A DNA stretch of 64,000 nt from contig QXJR01000005.1 of the NCBI GenBank assembly GCA_020975725.1, positions 558,001 to 622,000 of the forward strand, given 5' to 3'. The notes below the pieces were generated by a model. That model was not told the origin of the DNA and did no database searches. It saw nothing but the letters and a program-made list of their open reading frames with translations. Positions 21,901 to 33,819 of the stretch are shown one piece after another; the stretch's first letter is position 1, and the number at the start of each line of letters is the position of its first letter. The DNA comes from Picocystis sp. L7 (taxonomy: Eukaryota; Chlorophyta; Picocystophyceae; Picocystales; Picocystaceae). The translations under genes were made by a program, and so were the position numbers.

Positions 21901-24900
21901 CGTTCTCTCGACTCGAGTCCATTCCATGGGTCTTTGGTGTGAAAGGGAAGGAACGATTCGGAGTCTCGTTCTCTCGAGTCCAATCCATTCCATGGGTCTT
22001 TGGTGTGAGAGGGAAGGGACCATTTGTGGTCTCGTTCTCTCGAGTCCAATCCATTCCAAGGGTCTTTGGTGTGAGAGAGAAGGGACGATTCCGAGTGTCG
22101 TTCTCTCGACTCGAGTCCATTCCATGGGTCTTTGGTGTGAAAGGGAAGGAACGATTCGGAGTCTCGTTCTCTCGAGTCCAATCCATTCCATGGGTCTTTG
22201 GTGTGAGAGGGAAGGGACCATTTGTGGTCTCGTTCTCTCGAGTCCAATCCATTCCAAGGGTCTTTGGTGTGAGAGAGAAGGGACGATTCCGAGTGTCGTT
22301 CTCTCGACTCGAGTCCATTCCATGGGTCTTTGGTGTGAAAGGGAAGGGACGATTCCGAGTGTCGTTCTCTCGAGTCCAATCCATTCCATGGGTCTTTGGT
22401 GTGAGAGGGAAGGGACCATTTGTGGTCTCGTTCTCTCGAGTCCAATCCATTCCATGGATCTTTGGTGTGAGAGAGAAGGGACGATTCCGAGTGTCGTTCT
22501 CTCGACTCGAGTCCATTCCATGGGTCTTTGGTGTGAAAGGGAAGGAACGATTCGGAGTCTCGTTCTCTCGAGTCCAATCCATTCCATGGGTCTTTGGTGT
22601 GAGAGGGAAGGGACCATTTGTGGTCTCGTTCTCTCGAGTCCAATCCATTCCAAGGGTCTTTGGTGTGAGAGAGAAGGGACGATTCCGAGTGTCGTTCTCT
22701 CGACTCGAGTCCATTCCATGGGTCTTTGGTGTGAAAGGGAAGGGACGATTCCGAGTGTCGTTCTCTCGACTCGAGTCCATTCCATGGGTCTTTGGTGTGA
22801 AAGGGAAGGGACGATTCGGAGTCTCGTTCTCTCGAGTCCAATCCATTCCATGGGTCTTTGGTGTGAGAGGGAAGGGACCATTTGTGGTCTCGTTCTCTCG
22901 AGTCCAATCCATTCCATGGATCTTTGGTGTGAGAGAGAAGGGACGATTCCGATTGTCGTTCTCTCGACTCGAGTCCATTCCATGGGTCTTTGGTGTGAAA
23001 GGGAAGGAACGATTCGGAGTCTCGTTCTCTCGAGTCCAATCCATTCCATGGGTCTTTGGTGTGAGAGGGAAGGGACCATTTGTGGTCTCGTTCTCTCGAG
23101 TCCAATCCATTCCAAGGGTCTTTGGTGTGAGAGAGAAGGGACGATTCCGAGTGTCGTTCTCTCGACTCGAGTCCATTCCATGGGTCTTTGGTGTGAAAGG
23201 GAAGGGACGATTCCGAGTGTCGTTCTCTCGACTCGAGTCCATTCCATAGGTCTTTGGTGTGAAAGGGAAGGAACGATTCGGAGTCTCGTTCTCTCGAGTC
23301 CAATCCATTCCATGGGTCTTTGGTGTGAGAGGGAAGGGACCATTTGTGGTCTCGTTCTCTCGAGTCCAATCCATTCCATGGGTCTTTGGTGTGAGAGAGA
23401 AGGGACGATTCCGAGTGTCGTTCTCTCGACTCGAGTCCATTCCATGGGTCTTTGGTGTGAAAGGGAAGGAACGATTCGGAGTCTCGTTCTCTCGAGTCCA
23501 ATCCATTCCATGGGTCTTTGGTGTGAGAGGGAAGGGACCATTTGTGGTCTCGTTCTCTCGAGTCCAATCCATTCCATGGGTCTTTGGTGTGAGAGGGAAG
23601 GGACGATTCCGAGTGTCGTTCTCTCGACTCGAGTCCATTCCATGGGTCTTTGGTGTGAAAGGGAAGGAACGATTCGGAGTCTCGTTCTCTCGAGTCCAAT
23701 CCATTCCATGGGTCTTTGGTGTGAGAGGGAAGGGACCATTTGTGGTCTCGTTCTCTCGAGTCCAATCCATTCCATGGATCTTTGGTGTGAGAGAGAAGGG
23801 ACGATTCCGAGTGTCGTTCTCTCGACTCGAGTCCATTCCATGGGTCTTTGGTGTGAAAGGGAAGGAACGATTCGGAGTCTCGTTCTCTCGAGTCCAATCC
23901 ATTCCATGGGTCTTTGGTGTGAGAGGGAAGGGACCATTTGTGGTCTCGTTCTCTCGAGTCCAATCCATTCCAAGGGTCTTTGGTGTGAGAGAGAAGGGAC
24001 GATTCCGAGTGTCGTTCTCTCGACTCGAGTCCATTCCATGGGTCTTTGGTGTGAAAGGGAAGGAACGATTCCGAGTGTCGTTCTCTCGAGTCCAATCCAT
24101 TCCATGGGTCTTTGGTGTGAGAGGGAAGGGACCATTTGTGGTCTCGTTCTCTCGAGTCCAATCCATTCCATGGATCTTTGGTGTGAGAGAGAAGGGACGA
24201 TTCCGAGTGTCGTTCTCTCGACTCGAGTCCATTCCATGGGTCTTTGGTGTGAAAGGGAAGGAACGATTCGGAGTCTCGTTCTCTCGAGTCCAATCCATTC
24301 CATGGGTCTTTGGTGTGAGAGGGAAGGGACCATTTGTGGTCTCGTTCTCTCGAGTCCAATCCATTCCAAGGGTCTTTGGTGTGAGAGAGAAGGGACGATT
24401 CCGAGTGTCGTTCTCTCGACTCGAGTCCATTCCATGGGTCTTTGGTGTGAAAGGGAAGGAACGATTCGGAGTCTCGTTCTCTCGAGTCCAATCCATTCCA
24501 TGGGTCTTTGGTGTGAGAGGGAAGGGACCATTTGTGGTCTCGTTCTCTCGAGTCCAATCCATTCCATGGGTCTTTGGTGTGAGAGGGAAGGAACGATTCC
24601 GAGTGTCGTTCTCTCGAGTCCAATCCATTCCATGGGTCTTTGGTGTGAGAGGGAAGGGACCATTTGTGGTCTCGTTCTCTCGACTCGAGTCCATTCCATG
24701 GGTCTTTGGTGTGAAAGGGAAGGAACGATTCCGAGTGTCGTTCTCTCGAGTCCAATCCATTCCATGGGTCTTTGGTGTGAAAGGGAAGGGACCATTTGTG
24801 GTCTCGTTCTCTCGAGTCCAATCCATTCCAAGGGTCTTTGGTGTGAGAGGGAAGGGACCATTTGTGGTCTCGTTCTCTCGAGTCCAATCCATTCCATGGA

Positions 24901-25167
24901 TCTTTGGTGTGAGAGAGAAGGGACGATTCCGAGTGTCGTTCTCTCGACTCGAGTCCATTCCATGGGTCTTTGGTGTGAAAGGGAAGGGACGATTCCGAGT
25001 GTCGTTCTCTCGAGTCCAATCCATTCCATGGGTCTTTGGTGTGAGAGAAGGGACAAGAGTTGGTAGTCTTGTTCTCTCGAGTCAAGTTTACTCCATAGGT
25101 CGTAGGTGAGAGAAGCGACAAGACGTGGTAGTATGGGATCCTGGAGTCAAGTCCATTACGTGAGTCT
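18905..25167. repeat. minisatellite/satellite array, 66-bp unit, about 94 copies
   Basis: Head-to-tail units of 66 bp, each with GTCTTTGGTGTGA, a GGGAAGGGAC-type stretch, and TTCTCTCGA followed by CCATTCCATG. Three main unit types differ in the middle: one with CATTTGTGGTCTC, one with GATTCCGAGTGTC plus CGACTCGAG, one with GATTCGGAGTCTC. They commonly follow each other as a trimer of about 198 bp. Rare variants recur at multiples of 66: CCATAGG at about 20540, 21728 and 23246 (18 and 23 units apart), ATTGCATGG at 19941 and 21195 (19 units). The outermost units at both ends are diverged, the core is homogeneous. Core unit length never leaves the multiple of three, so five of six frames stay open for thousands of bases. 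I read these frames as by-products. Confidence 0.95.
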
Positions 25168-25721
25168 TGTTGTGTTACGCGATGCTTAAGACTTACGAGA
25201 AGACGGAGGTGGCTTCGAGGAGAGGGTCGGGATGCGTCGAATCTGGTGGTGCTCACCAAATCGGCGCAAGTGGAAAATAATTTTACATGATGAGGTCTCA
25301 CGTGGGAGTACCGCGTCCCTTAGCCCTCGGGTTCGGAAAGGTGGTTGAGAGCCTGTCAAGCCCCGATCACGATGAGTAGATACGCTGTGGCTCGCGCACG
25401 TGGATCTCATGAGCTGATCCGACGAATGTACGACCTTGTTCGATCGTTCACGCAATCTCGATGGTCCCTTCTCGAGGCCTCGCCCCAGGGCGGTAGATCT
25501 GGTAAGGATCAGATGTTGAAAGTCCCGGGTTCCCAGTCGGGTAGCCCCGGGTACCCCGTGCAAAAGTCTCTTACTGTGGTATTAGGTTGTGTCGGGGCGT
25601 CTGCCATTGAAAGGGGGTCTATATCTCCATTCCCGTCGAGCGGGTATGCTGGAAGGTCGCGACCCTACCACGGCAAGGTCAGGGGCTCGCAAGGCCCCTC
25701 TTCAAGCACGGTTGTGCTAGA
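25168..25721 (-). repeat. diverged solo LTR of the methyltransferase-Gypsy family
   Basis: The reverse complement aligns along its length to the 558-bp LTRs at 34178 and 41042, starting TGTTGTGTTACGCGATGC and ending near GCACGGTTGTGCTAGA. It is clearly older than those LTRs, with many substitutions. It abuts the array on the left and the truncated MULE on the right. No matching target duplication is visible, so the ends may have been rearranged. Confidence 0.75.
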
Positions 25722-25863
25722 GGTCGTACAAACCGAGTCCCCATGGCTGCTATACGAGCAAGGTCGCGAGTTCGCATAGGGGGGTTCAATAGTTTGATTT
25801 CGGGGCTCTTTTATTTCGACAAAGGGGCTAGAAGTGTTAAGGGCACATTGCGATTGTAGAAGC

Positions 25864-27940
25864 ATGGATACATCTCTAAAATGTCCAACCCCAGAGATGG
25901 TGTGGCCATATGAGTGGGTGAGAAGGGCAACGTGTCCAATTTTCCATGGGCAGGGGCACCTTCACCTTTCTGATGAGGAACAACAATGGTTGACAGTAGA
26001 GCTTGCCAAATTGCAAGGGGATAGCTTGGCCAAGTGGGTCAAGCTTAGCTCGAAGGGTGCTGCAAAGGCCAAGTACTCAAACCTTGGTTTTGGATGGAGT
26101 CGCCAAATTGGGAAGATGGGTATGCAATGCGTCGTGTGTATGCGGATGCAAAGCTCAAGCATTGATGCAAAGAGAACTTTAAGGGACCTAGTATTGCTCT
26201 CGAAATGTGCGCACAATCATGAAATTGAGAAGATTCCAAAAGGTAGAAGACGGAGTCTTTCTCGTAAAATCAAACTAGATTTATTGAAATTTGTGGAAAG
26301 CGATTGGTCATCCCGAAAATCATTTGCCACTTAGAGAGTTCGGGATCCGAGTTGGAAGGAACCACCAAAAAGCAAGTGAAGAACTTTTTGGGTTACAAGC
26401 GGACGCTACTTGCAAGCAACAACAAGCTCGGAGATTTTATCACGACCATCAAAGAGGATGTCCACATGGAAAACAAAGCTATCCCAAGGACGAGTGCTTT
26501 GTGGTCAATCATGAAATTGGCGACAGATTCACAGACGAAGATACGTTCAAAATATTGATGATTAGGTTTTCATGCCCATTTATGGTCACATGGTTGAAAG
26601 AATACATGAAAAGAGGTGGAACTAGGCAAATAACAATTGATGCGACTTTCTAGATAGTTACAGGGGATGAGCATATCTTAATGGCAAGTGGTATCACAAA
26701 TCCACAAGGGCATTGGCTCCCGATACTTTATAGCATCGTGCCGGGAGAAAGTACAATTACAACCACCTTCCACTTGAATTCATTTGGGGACTTGTTGGGA
26801 GAAGATGCGAGTGCTTTTTTTTTATGGTGTTTATGTGTTGAAAGATGTAGGTTCAGCACTCCACTCAGGTGTGCACTCTTTCTTCAATTCGAACGGATGC
26901 AAATGGCATCAACAAGATTGTTATGCACCCTTGAGTCGAGTCGATGGCATCTTGCAACAAGCATTCAAGAAGTACCAAGTACCAAGTGCCATTGGAGTTT
27001 ACATTGCCGGAGTTGTGAGGCAAATTTCGTACTCACCAAGTAAAGAAGTTCGAGAGGTGTTGATGAAAATGTTTGAGAGAGAGTTTGAGAAGCACAAGGA
27101 CTTCATGAGGTGGTGGAAATCAACTTATGAAGGGCCATTCAAGAATTGGGCTAGATGTGACGCACCCGAAGGGTATCCAGTTAGCAACCAAGGTAATGAA
27201 AGTAACAACAACACCTTGAAGAAGGTACACATGCCTAGCAGATGTACGCAACGAAGAATCGACCTCCATAAATCAGTTGTGCCTTTAAAGAAAGCAATCT
27301 CATCTTTGGTGAGAGAAAAAGAAAGAGAATATCGGTGTGGTCACACAAATGAGTCATCAATGCCGCTCAAATTACGGGAAGAAGTAGAGCGATTCATGAT
27401 GTGCACGGATTGGTTTCTCCGACAGAAGTGAAGGACCTTGCATTGTTCCCATCGAAAAGAACAATAAAATCCACCATGAAATTGGCAATTCAGCGAACAT
27501 CCATACAATTCAAAGAATTGATGATCTACTCATTAGATGCAAACAAAGAATTGGTGGAAGAGATGGATTTACAAATGCATAAGTTGTTGTTGGAAGAGGC
27601 AAGCAGCTTCTGTGATGAAGGATTGTTGTCTCATCCTAATGAAACACTACAAAAGTTCTTTGAACGCGTAAGTGCTTGGGTGATGCTTGGCACAACTTGT
27701 CCTTGTTACACATTTCAAGATAAAGGCTTTTGCAAGCATTCCCTTCCTCGAAGAATCCACAACAATGAGCTTCAGATTCCAATCACCGCAAGACTGCTAA
27801 AGCATTCCAAAGTCGATCATCTGAAAGTGGCTAATGAGCAAGAGCGTACGAGGAAGCAAAAAGCAAGAGAGGCAGCCAACCTCCAACGCAAGAAGCGCTT
27901 CAAAGAAGGGATCCTAGAACATAACTTCCAAGGAGCTTGA
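25864..27940 (+). pseudogene. MULE transposase, degenerate
   Basis: Colinear with the intact 692-residue transposase at 43765-45843 and begins at the same Met (MDTSLKCPTP against MDTSVACPTP). The frame is broken: a shift near 26300, an in-frame TAG replacing a lysine codon near 26653, a shift in the T-run near 26815, and another near 27410. Recognisable parts are the N-terminal zinc-finger region ending AHNHEIEKIPKG, the first catalytic Asp in QITIDATF, the second in VLKDVG, and the C-terminal SWIM finger CPCYTFQDKGFCKHS. It can no longer make a working transposase. Confidence 0.9.
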
Positions 27941-28589
27941 TTGTCCGTCGCTTAGTGCTACGAATACCTACAATGCAAAGTGTATCGTTCATTCTCCGTC
28001 ACTCTATGGGTGGATCCAAATGTCCTAGCATTCGCAGCCTTCATTTCGCGTTCGATCCTTCCTGTCTTCGTCACGTTCGTTCCGTCCTATCGGCGCGACC
28101 GCGTTGGTGTGTCTTCGTCCTCCTTCCCCCACGTTGGTGTTCGCCCCCTGCCCTAGCCTGACGAGGTACCCAAGGGTGTCCAACGCAGTCGAGTTGGGTG
28201 CGAGTGCAGGGCCCATCGATGGCAGGGCCACAAATGTGCCGTGCATTCGCACGCTCCCACGTTTTCCCACACTCGTTTTCCCGCTTCCTTGCCACATGGC
28301 TTGATGCGTCTTGCCCATCCAGGTGCTCCTCCTTCTTCGTCTGCGGCGTCTTGACGTGCCGTGCGTCCTCTGCCCGCAACGAACGCCGTGTCATGTTCCA
28401 AACGTTCCGATGCGTCGGTCTTTTGTCTTCTTCTTGATCTAGGGCTGTGATTCGGGTCTTGGTCCTTTTTCCCTCGGTTTCGATTGGTTCTTTGAATCCG
28501 GTCCATTCCCAGTCGACCCGAAGTCCTATGGGTTGGACCTCTCCCTCTTGTTTCGATCCCTTCCATTCCCTCGGGGATCGATCGGAGTC

Positions 28590-29371
28590 CACCCCACCGC
28601 CACTTTGGGGAAGCGTGAGTCCTCGGGCTTTTCTTCGCATATTGCTTGTTTCCCGTTTTTTTTTGTGGTGTTTCTAGGTGAATCGACGAGGAGAATCGGA
28701 ATCTGAGCTTGGTTAGTCCTGGATCGTTTGTCTCCTGGGTGAACTCGGCGCGGCTAGCTTGGGGAGTTCTCCAAATTCATCCTTTTTTGGGCGTTTTGGC
28801 CAGGCGGTTGTCCATGCGCTTCATGGCAACAGGAGCATCGACTCTCGATGTGCTTTTTCTCATGAAGGTGTCCTATCTTTCCATCTTTCCTTTCCCCAGG
28901 TTTGACGGTCCGGTTCTTTGTGGATGCCTAGCTGCCGTTGGGAAGGTGCGAAGAAGCGGTGCCGTTTCGGCTTCCCACCACCTGCCGGTGGTTTCTTCCC
29001 TCTAGAAATCGCGGATGGCAGAGTTTGGCCGTTTTGAGAGCACTGTTCGAAAGATCGCGTCAAGATCTATTCAACGAGCCGTCGTGTTTTGGATTTCAAC
29101 CGATATTCGAAGAAGTACGCGCATCGAAAGAAAGGAGAACCCGCCAGGGGAAACGAGGCAGGATCCAGGACCAAAAGACCCTGGGACGTACGTGGGACTC
29201 CCGGCGCTTGCACGGGCCGAACCAGGCCGGGATCCATCGATCAAAACCGTGCAAAACAGGGTGCTCTACAACTTCGATTGGAATGACAATGTCCGGAAAG
29301 GCCCTCCCGAGGCTCCACGGATCCCGCGGCGACATCCCCTCTCCCTATGAAGAAAAAGTGGCGGTGGGGTG
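28590..29371 (+). mobile_element. 782-bp TIR element, copy 1 (CACTA-like ends)
   Basis: Perfect 14-bp terminal inverted repeats: CACCCCACCGCCAC at 28590 and its complement ending at 29371, with the 3-bp duplication GTC at 28587-28589 and 29372-29374. The uninterrupted target is visible in both terminal repeats of MULE copy 2 (for example near 46672), which proves the insertion. CAC ends with a 3-bp target duplication suggest the CACTA/EnSpm group. A sister copy lies at 58738-59522. It is too small for a transposase, so non-autonomous, but parts of its interior are conserved as protein between copies. Confidence 0.82.
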
Positions 29372-29411
29372 GTCCCCCTTCGACTTAATTCGTGGGAGAA
29401 GGGCGTGATCT

Positions 29412-29853
29412 TGTTGAAAAATATTTATAGCTCAGTTAACCTACACTGCCTTTGGTTGAGTGATTCTCTCGCACTTCTCCTCTAGGAGGTGCCCCTTCTC
29501 CTAAGTGGACCTTCGCTCTTTGGGTCTCGCTTGGAGGTGATGCTCCCGCGCCCGTTTGGTGTGGGATGCCTGACTTTGCAAAGACTCAACTGATCAATTA
29601 CATGCATGCTTGCTCCCTTATATAGGGTGGATGTATCTGCGCTACATTACATCGTCCCCCCAACCGTGCAGGACTATTCGTACAATCACAACACTATCAC
29701 AACTTAGTATCTCCCCTTTTAGAAGGTGGGTACCTTCCTTCTAGACCCACTCCCTTGACCGGGCTGGTCTTACATCATCCTGCTATAGCCAGTACGGGTT
29801 TACCGATCAAGTGTTTAAACTTCTCATGGTTGGAAACTTGTCACATTTTAACA
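29412..29853 (-). repeat. Copia 3' LTR
   Basis: 442 bp, TG...CA ends. Holds a TATA-like CTATATAAG on the minus strand at about 29618-29626, in the right place for the U3 promoter of a minus-strand element. The same box is present in the other LTR near 34040. Confidence 0.9.
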
Positions 29854-29883
29854 CTCCCGCCCAACCAGAGAAGTGACCATTCT

Positions 29884-32800
29884 TCACATCTGTCGTGCAC
29901 CAAGGTTCCGCACCAACTCATTGAACCTTTCGGGTCTCAATACCTTTGTCAAGTAGTCTGCCAGCATGTTTTCTAAAGGGCAGTACTTGTATACCATCTC
30001 ACCTCTCACTCCACGCTCTCTGACAAAATGATTTCTCACATGAATATGCTTTGTCCTGCTCACACAATTCAAATCCTTGGCCATATGAAGCGCGGGCTGG
30101 TTATCACAATATATGGGTACTGGTTGTGATGCTTTTCCAAGTAATTCTGCAAGCATTGTTCTGAGCCAAAGTGCCTTTTTCACACATTCTGCAAGTGTCA
30201 TATATTCAGCTTCTGCAGTACTTGTGGCCACTGTGGATTGTAGTTGACTTCTCCAATCAATTATGCTTCCATTCACCATGAACAGATATCCTGTTCTCGA
30301 TCGCCGTGTCTCTTTGTCTGTCGCAAAATAGGCGTCGCAATATCCTTCCAATGCTATTTCACTTGGGCCACTCTGCTTCGAATCTCCAAGAACAATTCCA
30401 TGACCTTTTGTTCCCTTGGGATAACGTAGCACTCCTTTTGCTACTGACGAGTGTTTCTTGCTTGGCTTACTCATGTGTCTTGAAAGAACTGCTGCGGCAT
30501 GTCCAAGATCCGGTGGTACCGTCGTGGATAGGTAGAGTAGCTGTCCAACCAATTGCTGATAGCTTGACACAATTTCTGGATCACATACTTGCTCTGGATC
30601 GCTCACGTCCTCACATATGGGTATCTTCTTCTCTTTAGCTTCACTCATTCCATACGCCTCTACCATTCTCTCAACCTTAGATGGTTCGCTGAGGTGTAAT
30701 ATTCTTTTGCTTCGGTCTCGTTTGACTTGCATTCCACAAAAGGTGTCAATCTCACCCTTCGTTCCAACTTTGAATCTCTCGCATATTTTCTTGACTAATT
30801 CTTGCATAATATCTTGGCAACTTGATGCCAATAGTATGTCGTCCACGTAAACGCACACAAAACAAACTTCGTCTTGTTTCTTGCATATGAGCAAAGTTTC
30901 ATCCACACTTACGCATCGGCATTCCAAATCATTTGACAAGAATGATATGAGCTCCTTGTTCCATTCTCTTGGCGCTTGTTTAAGTCCATAAAGACTCTTC
31001 TTAAGTTTGTAGACATTTCCTGGTTCTTCCTCGATGCCTTCCGGAATGTCCAAGTATATCTCTTCTCTGAGATTTGCATGGAGAAAGGCTGCCTTTATAT
31101 CTAGTTGCTGTATGTCGTAGTCTTTTATCGCTGCCACTGTCAAGAATAGGCGTACTGCTGGCTTCGAGACAATCGGAGAAAAAATATCCGTGTAGTCTAT
31201 GCCTTCACGCTGCTGATAGCCTTTCACAACTAACCTTGCCTTGTACCTTTCCACGTTCCCAAGTCCGTCTCTTTTCACCTTGAAAATCCACTTCGTTTGC
31301 AACGGTTTGCTACCTTGGGGCAACCTTGAAACTTCCCATGTTTCATTTTCCAATAGTGCTCGTTTCTCGTCTTCAATTGCTTCTTTCCACATGGACTTCT
31401 CGGGCCGTTCCATTGCTTCATGATAACCTGAAAATTCATCGGGTAGAATCGTGGCTTTAGCATTAAGTCCCTTGCTTGCCATGTGTTTGTAGTCCAAGGT
31501 TTTCCTCTCTCTCAAGTTGTATACGCTTGTTGGCTCGTTCATTGCTTCATCTTTATCTGCTTCATCATTGTCGTCGTCGATTGCTTGACTTTGATCTACC
31601 TCAGTCTCTCTCTGAGGATCCAAGCTTTCATCCATTTGTTGAACGGTCTCGCTATCCATAGTAGTCTTCACAGTTGCTTCACTTGGTGTTGTTGCTGGAT
31701 AACTACCTTCGTCATGACTTGGTTGAGAAATGATGTTGGGTTCCATGAGTAGCTCGGGCATCGTTCCACTCTTTAGGCTATCATCCATCCTGCCCGCTTG
31801 GTCTTCTAGGAACACCGAAGTGCGCGATCTCAACACATTCATCTTCACAAGAAAACGATAAGTAGTGCTGTTAGCATATCCAACAAAGATTGCGGGTTCC
31901 GCCCGTGGTCCAAGTTTCCCAACTTGCCGGTCTCGTGGTACATGCACGAGAGCTTTGCATCCCCAACGTTTGAGTTGTTTGTAGTTGGGATGCTTTCTAG
32001 CCAATGGCTCTAGTGAGCTCTTGCTTTGTTTTCCATTTATGTTGCATGGCTTCAAGTTTCTCACGTAGTTGACGGTTCGCATTGCTTCTCCCCAAAGGAC
32101 GGTGGGTAGCTGGGTGTCTTCAAGCAAAGCTCTAGTCCCTTCCATCAACGTGCGATTGAGTCGTTCCACTTGACCATTTTGTTGTGGCTCATATCCTGCT
32201 GTCGTCTCGTGATTGATCCCTTTCTCGCTCAACCGAATTCTCATATTCTCTTGTAGAAACTCTTTGCCACAATCGGTCCGTATGCATTTCACATGTTCTC
32301 CGGACAATTGTTCCAACCGTGTGATTGCTTGCTTTGCTGCATCTGTAGCTTGACCCTTGTTTGGGAGTAGTGTGACAAGACTGAACTTCGTTGCGGCGTC
32401 CACCGCTACAAGTGCATATGTTTGTCCTCCAACGGCCTCCGGTGTGACTGTTCCGATCAAATCCATTGAGATCCTGTCCAATGGTTTCTTCAATGTCTCA
32501 TCATGTGCATACGCTTTACGGCTTAGTTTTCCTTTGACACATGCTTCACACGATTTCATGTCATCCGGCAATCCAATTTGTTTCAATGTGTTGGAACTTG
32601 CATGGCACAATCGTTTATGCCATAGATCCGCCTCCGCTTGTAAGGCATGCACACCGTCCGTGTGTGCGTGCAACTCCACGATGTCTTGATCTCGTTGAAG
32701 TACGCAAGTTCCATCACTCCTCATAACTATGTTAGCTCCCATTTGGCGACCCATCTTTGTCGCGGAGATCAAGTTGTATGCCATGTTTGGAACATACAAC

Positions 32801-33819
32801 ACATTTGAAAGTCGAACCTCCAACTTTCCAATCTTGAGCGTCACATTTCCTTTACTTGCAATGGCCGTGCTCCGACCATCGGCCACCATAATTAGACCGC
32901 TTGCTTGTTTCAAAGTTCCCTCGTCGAACTTCTGTAGGTCTCCTGTCATATGATCCGACGCTCCACTGTCGAGTATCCAATCCCTTATGCTTGGACTGCT
33001 TTCCATTGTTACTCGCATACTCCGACCTTGCTTGTCGGTCTCGGTACCTTGTCGGCAATAACGGGCCATATGTCCTTGCTTACCGCACTTATAGCACTTG
33101 CCATTGAATTTCTTTTTCTTTTCCTCGGCATGTCCAACTCTCGCAACTAGTGGTTGGCTTCCTGTCTCACTTCGATCGTGGTTCACATTTGCTTGTTCCA
33201 TCACCACGTCGTCACCTTGCATGTTGTACTCTTCGTTTACGAGTATCATCTTCAATCGATCCAATGTTGGCATTTCACCGCTTGCATCGATCGTTGTCTT
33301 CACGAGATTGTAATCTCTCGGTAACCCATTGAGTGTTGTGGCGACTATGTCGGCTTCCGATATCTTCTCCTCACTTTCTCGGAGTTCGCTCGCTAGCGAG
33401 AGTGCCCTTGTGTAGTATTGCATCACGCTCTCGCTCGGCATTTTCTTCAATGTCCGATACTTCCCAAGTATGCGCATTGATGTTGCAGCATTTTGTATCC
33501 CATAGCTTGCATGTAGGCGGTCCCAAACATCCTTGGTAGAGAGCATCGTGTCTCGTTGCAATAGCGAGCGTTCTTCTTTGTTGACTCGCCGAAGCATTGC
33601 TGCTCGTACCATATTTGACTTTTGTTTGGTTTCGGCATCCATTTCATCATGCGACATTGCATTGTCCAGGACATCGTCGAGCCCTACTTCTTCCATTGCT
33701 AGGAGCACAGACCCTTTCCACAAGTTCCAATTTCCTTGTAAAAGGATTGGAATGTCACCCTTGTCTATCTTGTATCGGGCCATGATGTGTTCTTCCATTG
33801 TGTAGGTGTCTTCGGGCAA
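29884..33819 (-). CDS. Copia Gag-Pol polyprotein
   Basis: One frame of 1311 codons. In order: UBN2-type Gag, CCHC zinc knuckle CYKCGKQGHMARYC, aspartic protease ILDSGASDHM, GAG-pre-integrase (LWHKRLCHAS), integrase core with DLIG, IRTDCGKEF and the following Glu region, Copia reverse transcriptase (WIFKVKRDGLG, QLDIKAAFLHA, catalytic YVDDILLAS), and RNase H with STAEAEYM and the ADYLTK end. The order integrase before reverse transcriptase defines Copia/Pseudoviridae. It looks whole. Confidence 0.95.
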   Translation of the reverse strand: MPEDTYTMEEHIMARYKIDKGDIPILLQGNWNLWKGSVLLAMEEVGLDDVLDNAMSHDEMDAETKQKSNMVRAAMLRRVNKEERSLLQRDTMLSTKDVWDRLHASYGIQNAATSMRILGKYRTLKKMPSESVMQYYTRALSLASELRESEEKISEADIVATTLNGLPRDYNLVKTTIDASGEMPTLDRLKMILVNEEYNMQGDDVVMEQANVNHDRSETGSQPLVARVGHAEEKKKKFNGKCYKCGKQGHMARYCRQGTETDKQGRSMRVTMESSPSIRDWILDSGASDHMTGDLQKFDEGTLKQASGLIMVADGRSTAIASKGNVTLKIGKLEVRLSNVLYVPNMAYNLISATKMGRQMGANIVMRSDGTCVLQRDQDIVELHAHTDGVHALQAEADLWHKRLCHASSNTLKQIGLPDDMKSCEACVKGKLSRKAYAHDETLKKPLDRISMDLIGTVTPEAVGGQTYALVAVDAATKFSLVTLLPNKGQATDAAKQAITRLEQLSGEHVKCIRTDCGKEFLQENMRIRLSEKGINHETTAGYEPQQNGQVERLNRTLMEGTRALLEDTQLPTVLWGEAMRTVNYVRNLKPCNINGKQSKSSLEPLARKHPNYKQLKRWGCKALVHVPRDRQVGKLGPRAEPAIFVGYANSTTYRFLVKMNVLRSRTSVFLEDQAGRMDDSLKSGTMPELLMEPNIISQPSHDEGSYPATTPSEATVKTTMDSETVQQMDESLDPQRETEVDQSQAIDDDNDEADKDEAMNEPTSVYNLRERKTLDYKHMASKGLNAKATILPDEFSGYHEAMERPEKSMWKEAIEDEKRALLENETWEVSRLPQGSKPLQTKWIFKVKRDGLGNVERYKARLVVKGYQQREGIDYTDIFSPIVSKPAVRLFLTVAAIKDYDIQQLDIKAAFLHANLREEIYLDIPEGIEEEPGNVYKLKKSLYGLKQAPREWNKELISFLSNDLECRCVSVDETLLICKKQDEVCFVCVYVDDILLASSCQDIMQELVKKICERFKVGTKGEIDTFCGMQVKRDRSKRILHLSEPSKVERMVEAYGMSEAKEKKIPICEDVSDPEQVCDPEIVSSYQQLVGQLLYLSTTVPPDLGHAAAVLSRHMSKPSKKHSSVAKGVLRYPKGTKGHGIVLGDSKQSGPSEIALEGYCDAYFATDKETRRSRTGYLFMVNGSIIDWRSQLQSTVATSTAEAEYMTLAECVKKALWLRTMLAELLGKASQPVPIYCDNQPALHMAKDLNCVSRTKHIHVRNHFVRERGVRGEMVYKYCPLENMLADYLTKVLRPERFNELVRNLGARQM

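Noticed and set aside
18905-25167. CRISPR array
   Set aside because: The units are contiguous 66-bp tandem copies with no unique spacers, and the genome is eukaryotic.
18774-25301. Giant open reading frames of 1.9-2.2 k codons on both strands across the array, as a repeat-protein gene
   Set aside because: Five of six frames are open because the unit is 66 bp with no stop in those frames. There is no reason to prefer one, and no start, signal or domain.
25168-25721. Intact second Gypsy copy joined to the solo LTR
   Set aside because: No Gypsy coding sequence flanks it; one side is the array and the other is MULE leader sequence.
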